Assembly: GCA_034436375.1 (NCBI GenBank)
Contig: DAOTVS010000070.1
Coordinates: 1-29,139 of the forward strand
Length of the DNA stretch: 29,139 nucleotides
Direction: 5' to 3'
Source: DAOTVS01 sp034436375
GTDB taxonomy: Bacteria > Chloroflexota > Anaerolineae > SpSt-313
Under the pieces are notes generated by a model. The model was not told the origin of the DNA, ran no database searches, and was given only the letters and a program-made list of their open reading frames with translations. Position numbers and translations under genes: made by a program. Shown here one piece after another: positions 29,049 to 29,139 of this stretch (position 1 is the stretch's first letter; the number at the start of each line of letters is the position of its first letter).

Positions 29049-29139
29049 GCGCTCAATCCGTATGCGTCTGGGTGCGCACCGTTTGCGCGCGCCGTTGGCG
29101 GTCAGCTTGCCCCGGTGGTTCCCGACATGACCAGCGTTG

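Noticed and set aside
1..29139. CRISPR array, tRNA or rRNA genes
   Set aside because: No regularly spaced direct repeats and no cloverleaf or rRNA-like segment were seen on either strand.

Overview
The window is about 29 kb of GC-rich bacterial DNA, nearly all protein-coding and mostly read from the minus strand. The gene mix suggests a Chloroflexota (Anaerolineae-like) genome: URO-D family methyltransferase-like proteins, a DUF4838 protein, paired half-size ABC exporters, NarL-type two-component genes, and many long hairpin repeats between genes. This is an inference from gene content and style. There is no rRNA, tRNA or marker gene to settle it, and no CRISPR array or phage module was seen.

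Layout. (1) 1-1724, minus: a DUF4838 gene, a broken deoC remnant and the start of a URO-D family gene that runs off the left edge. (2) 2059-8380, minus: a tightly packed eight-gene run with its own promoter. It encodes a URO-D protein, a FixH/YtkA-like lipoprotein, a SafE/DsbD-like membrane protein, a two-part metal-binding protein (ATPase-cat_bd plus HMA), a SufC-like ATPase, a short SufB/D-like scaffold, and an ABC-2 ATPase and permease. It looks like a metal-handling and iron-sulfur assembly operon. (3) 8552-11362: a lipoprotein, an unknown conserved-looking protein, a 152-bp inverted-repeat element, a zinc-ribbon membrane protein, endonuclease III and a PIN-domain fragment. (4) 11546-13957, minus: a NarL-type response regulator, a histidine kinase and a small one-helix protein. 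(5) 14041-18628, minus: an ECF sigma factor (TTG start, one-base frameshift) with a tiny downstream ORF, a terminator, and a pair of half ABC exporters whose motifs predict a heterodimer with one degenerate ATP site. (6) 18937-24468: an alpha/beta hydrolase, a DUF1858 protein with thioredoxin reductase, a methyltransferase, a GT39-like membrane protein carrying an in-frame palindromic insertion with a 6-bp target duplication, and a DUF218 protein. (7) 24644-26948, minus: an ABC-F ATPase preceded by a complete-looking attenuator. (8) 26960-29139: an inverted-repeat element, a membrane-anchored esterase-like hydrolase, an 86-bp near-perfect hairpin, a truncated hydrolase and a consensus promoter facing the right edge.

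The most interesting element is the ABC-F leader at 26685-26948. A consensus promoter (TTGACA-17-TAGAAT) drives a transcript with a 34-codon leader peptide that has a good ribosome-binding site. It is followed by four GC-rich segments that can pair 1:2, 2:3 or 3:4. The 3:4 pair is an intrinsic terminator (9-bp stem and five U) 25 nt before the ABC-F start codon. This is the architecture of translation-dependent attenuation, as known for antibiotic-responsive ABC-F genes. The second theme is the density of unrelated palindromic elements, one inserted in-frame in a gene and others forming the ends of ORFs. The third is the minimal two-gene SufC/SufB-type system placed inside what looks like a copper-handling operon.
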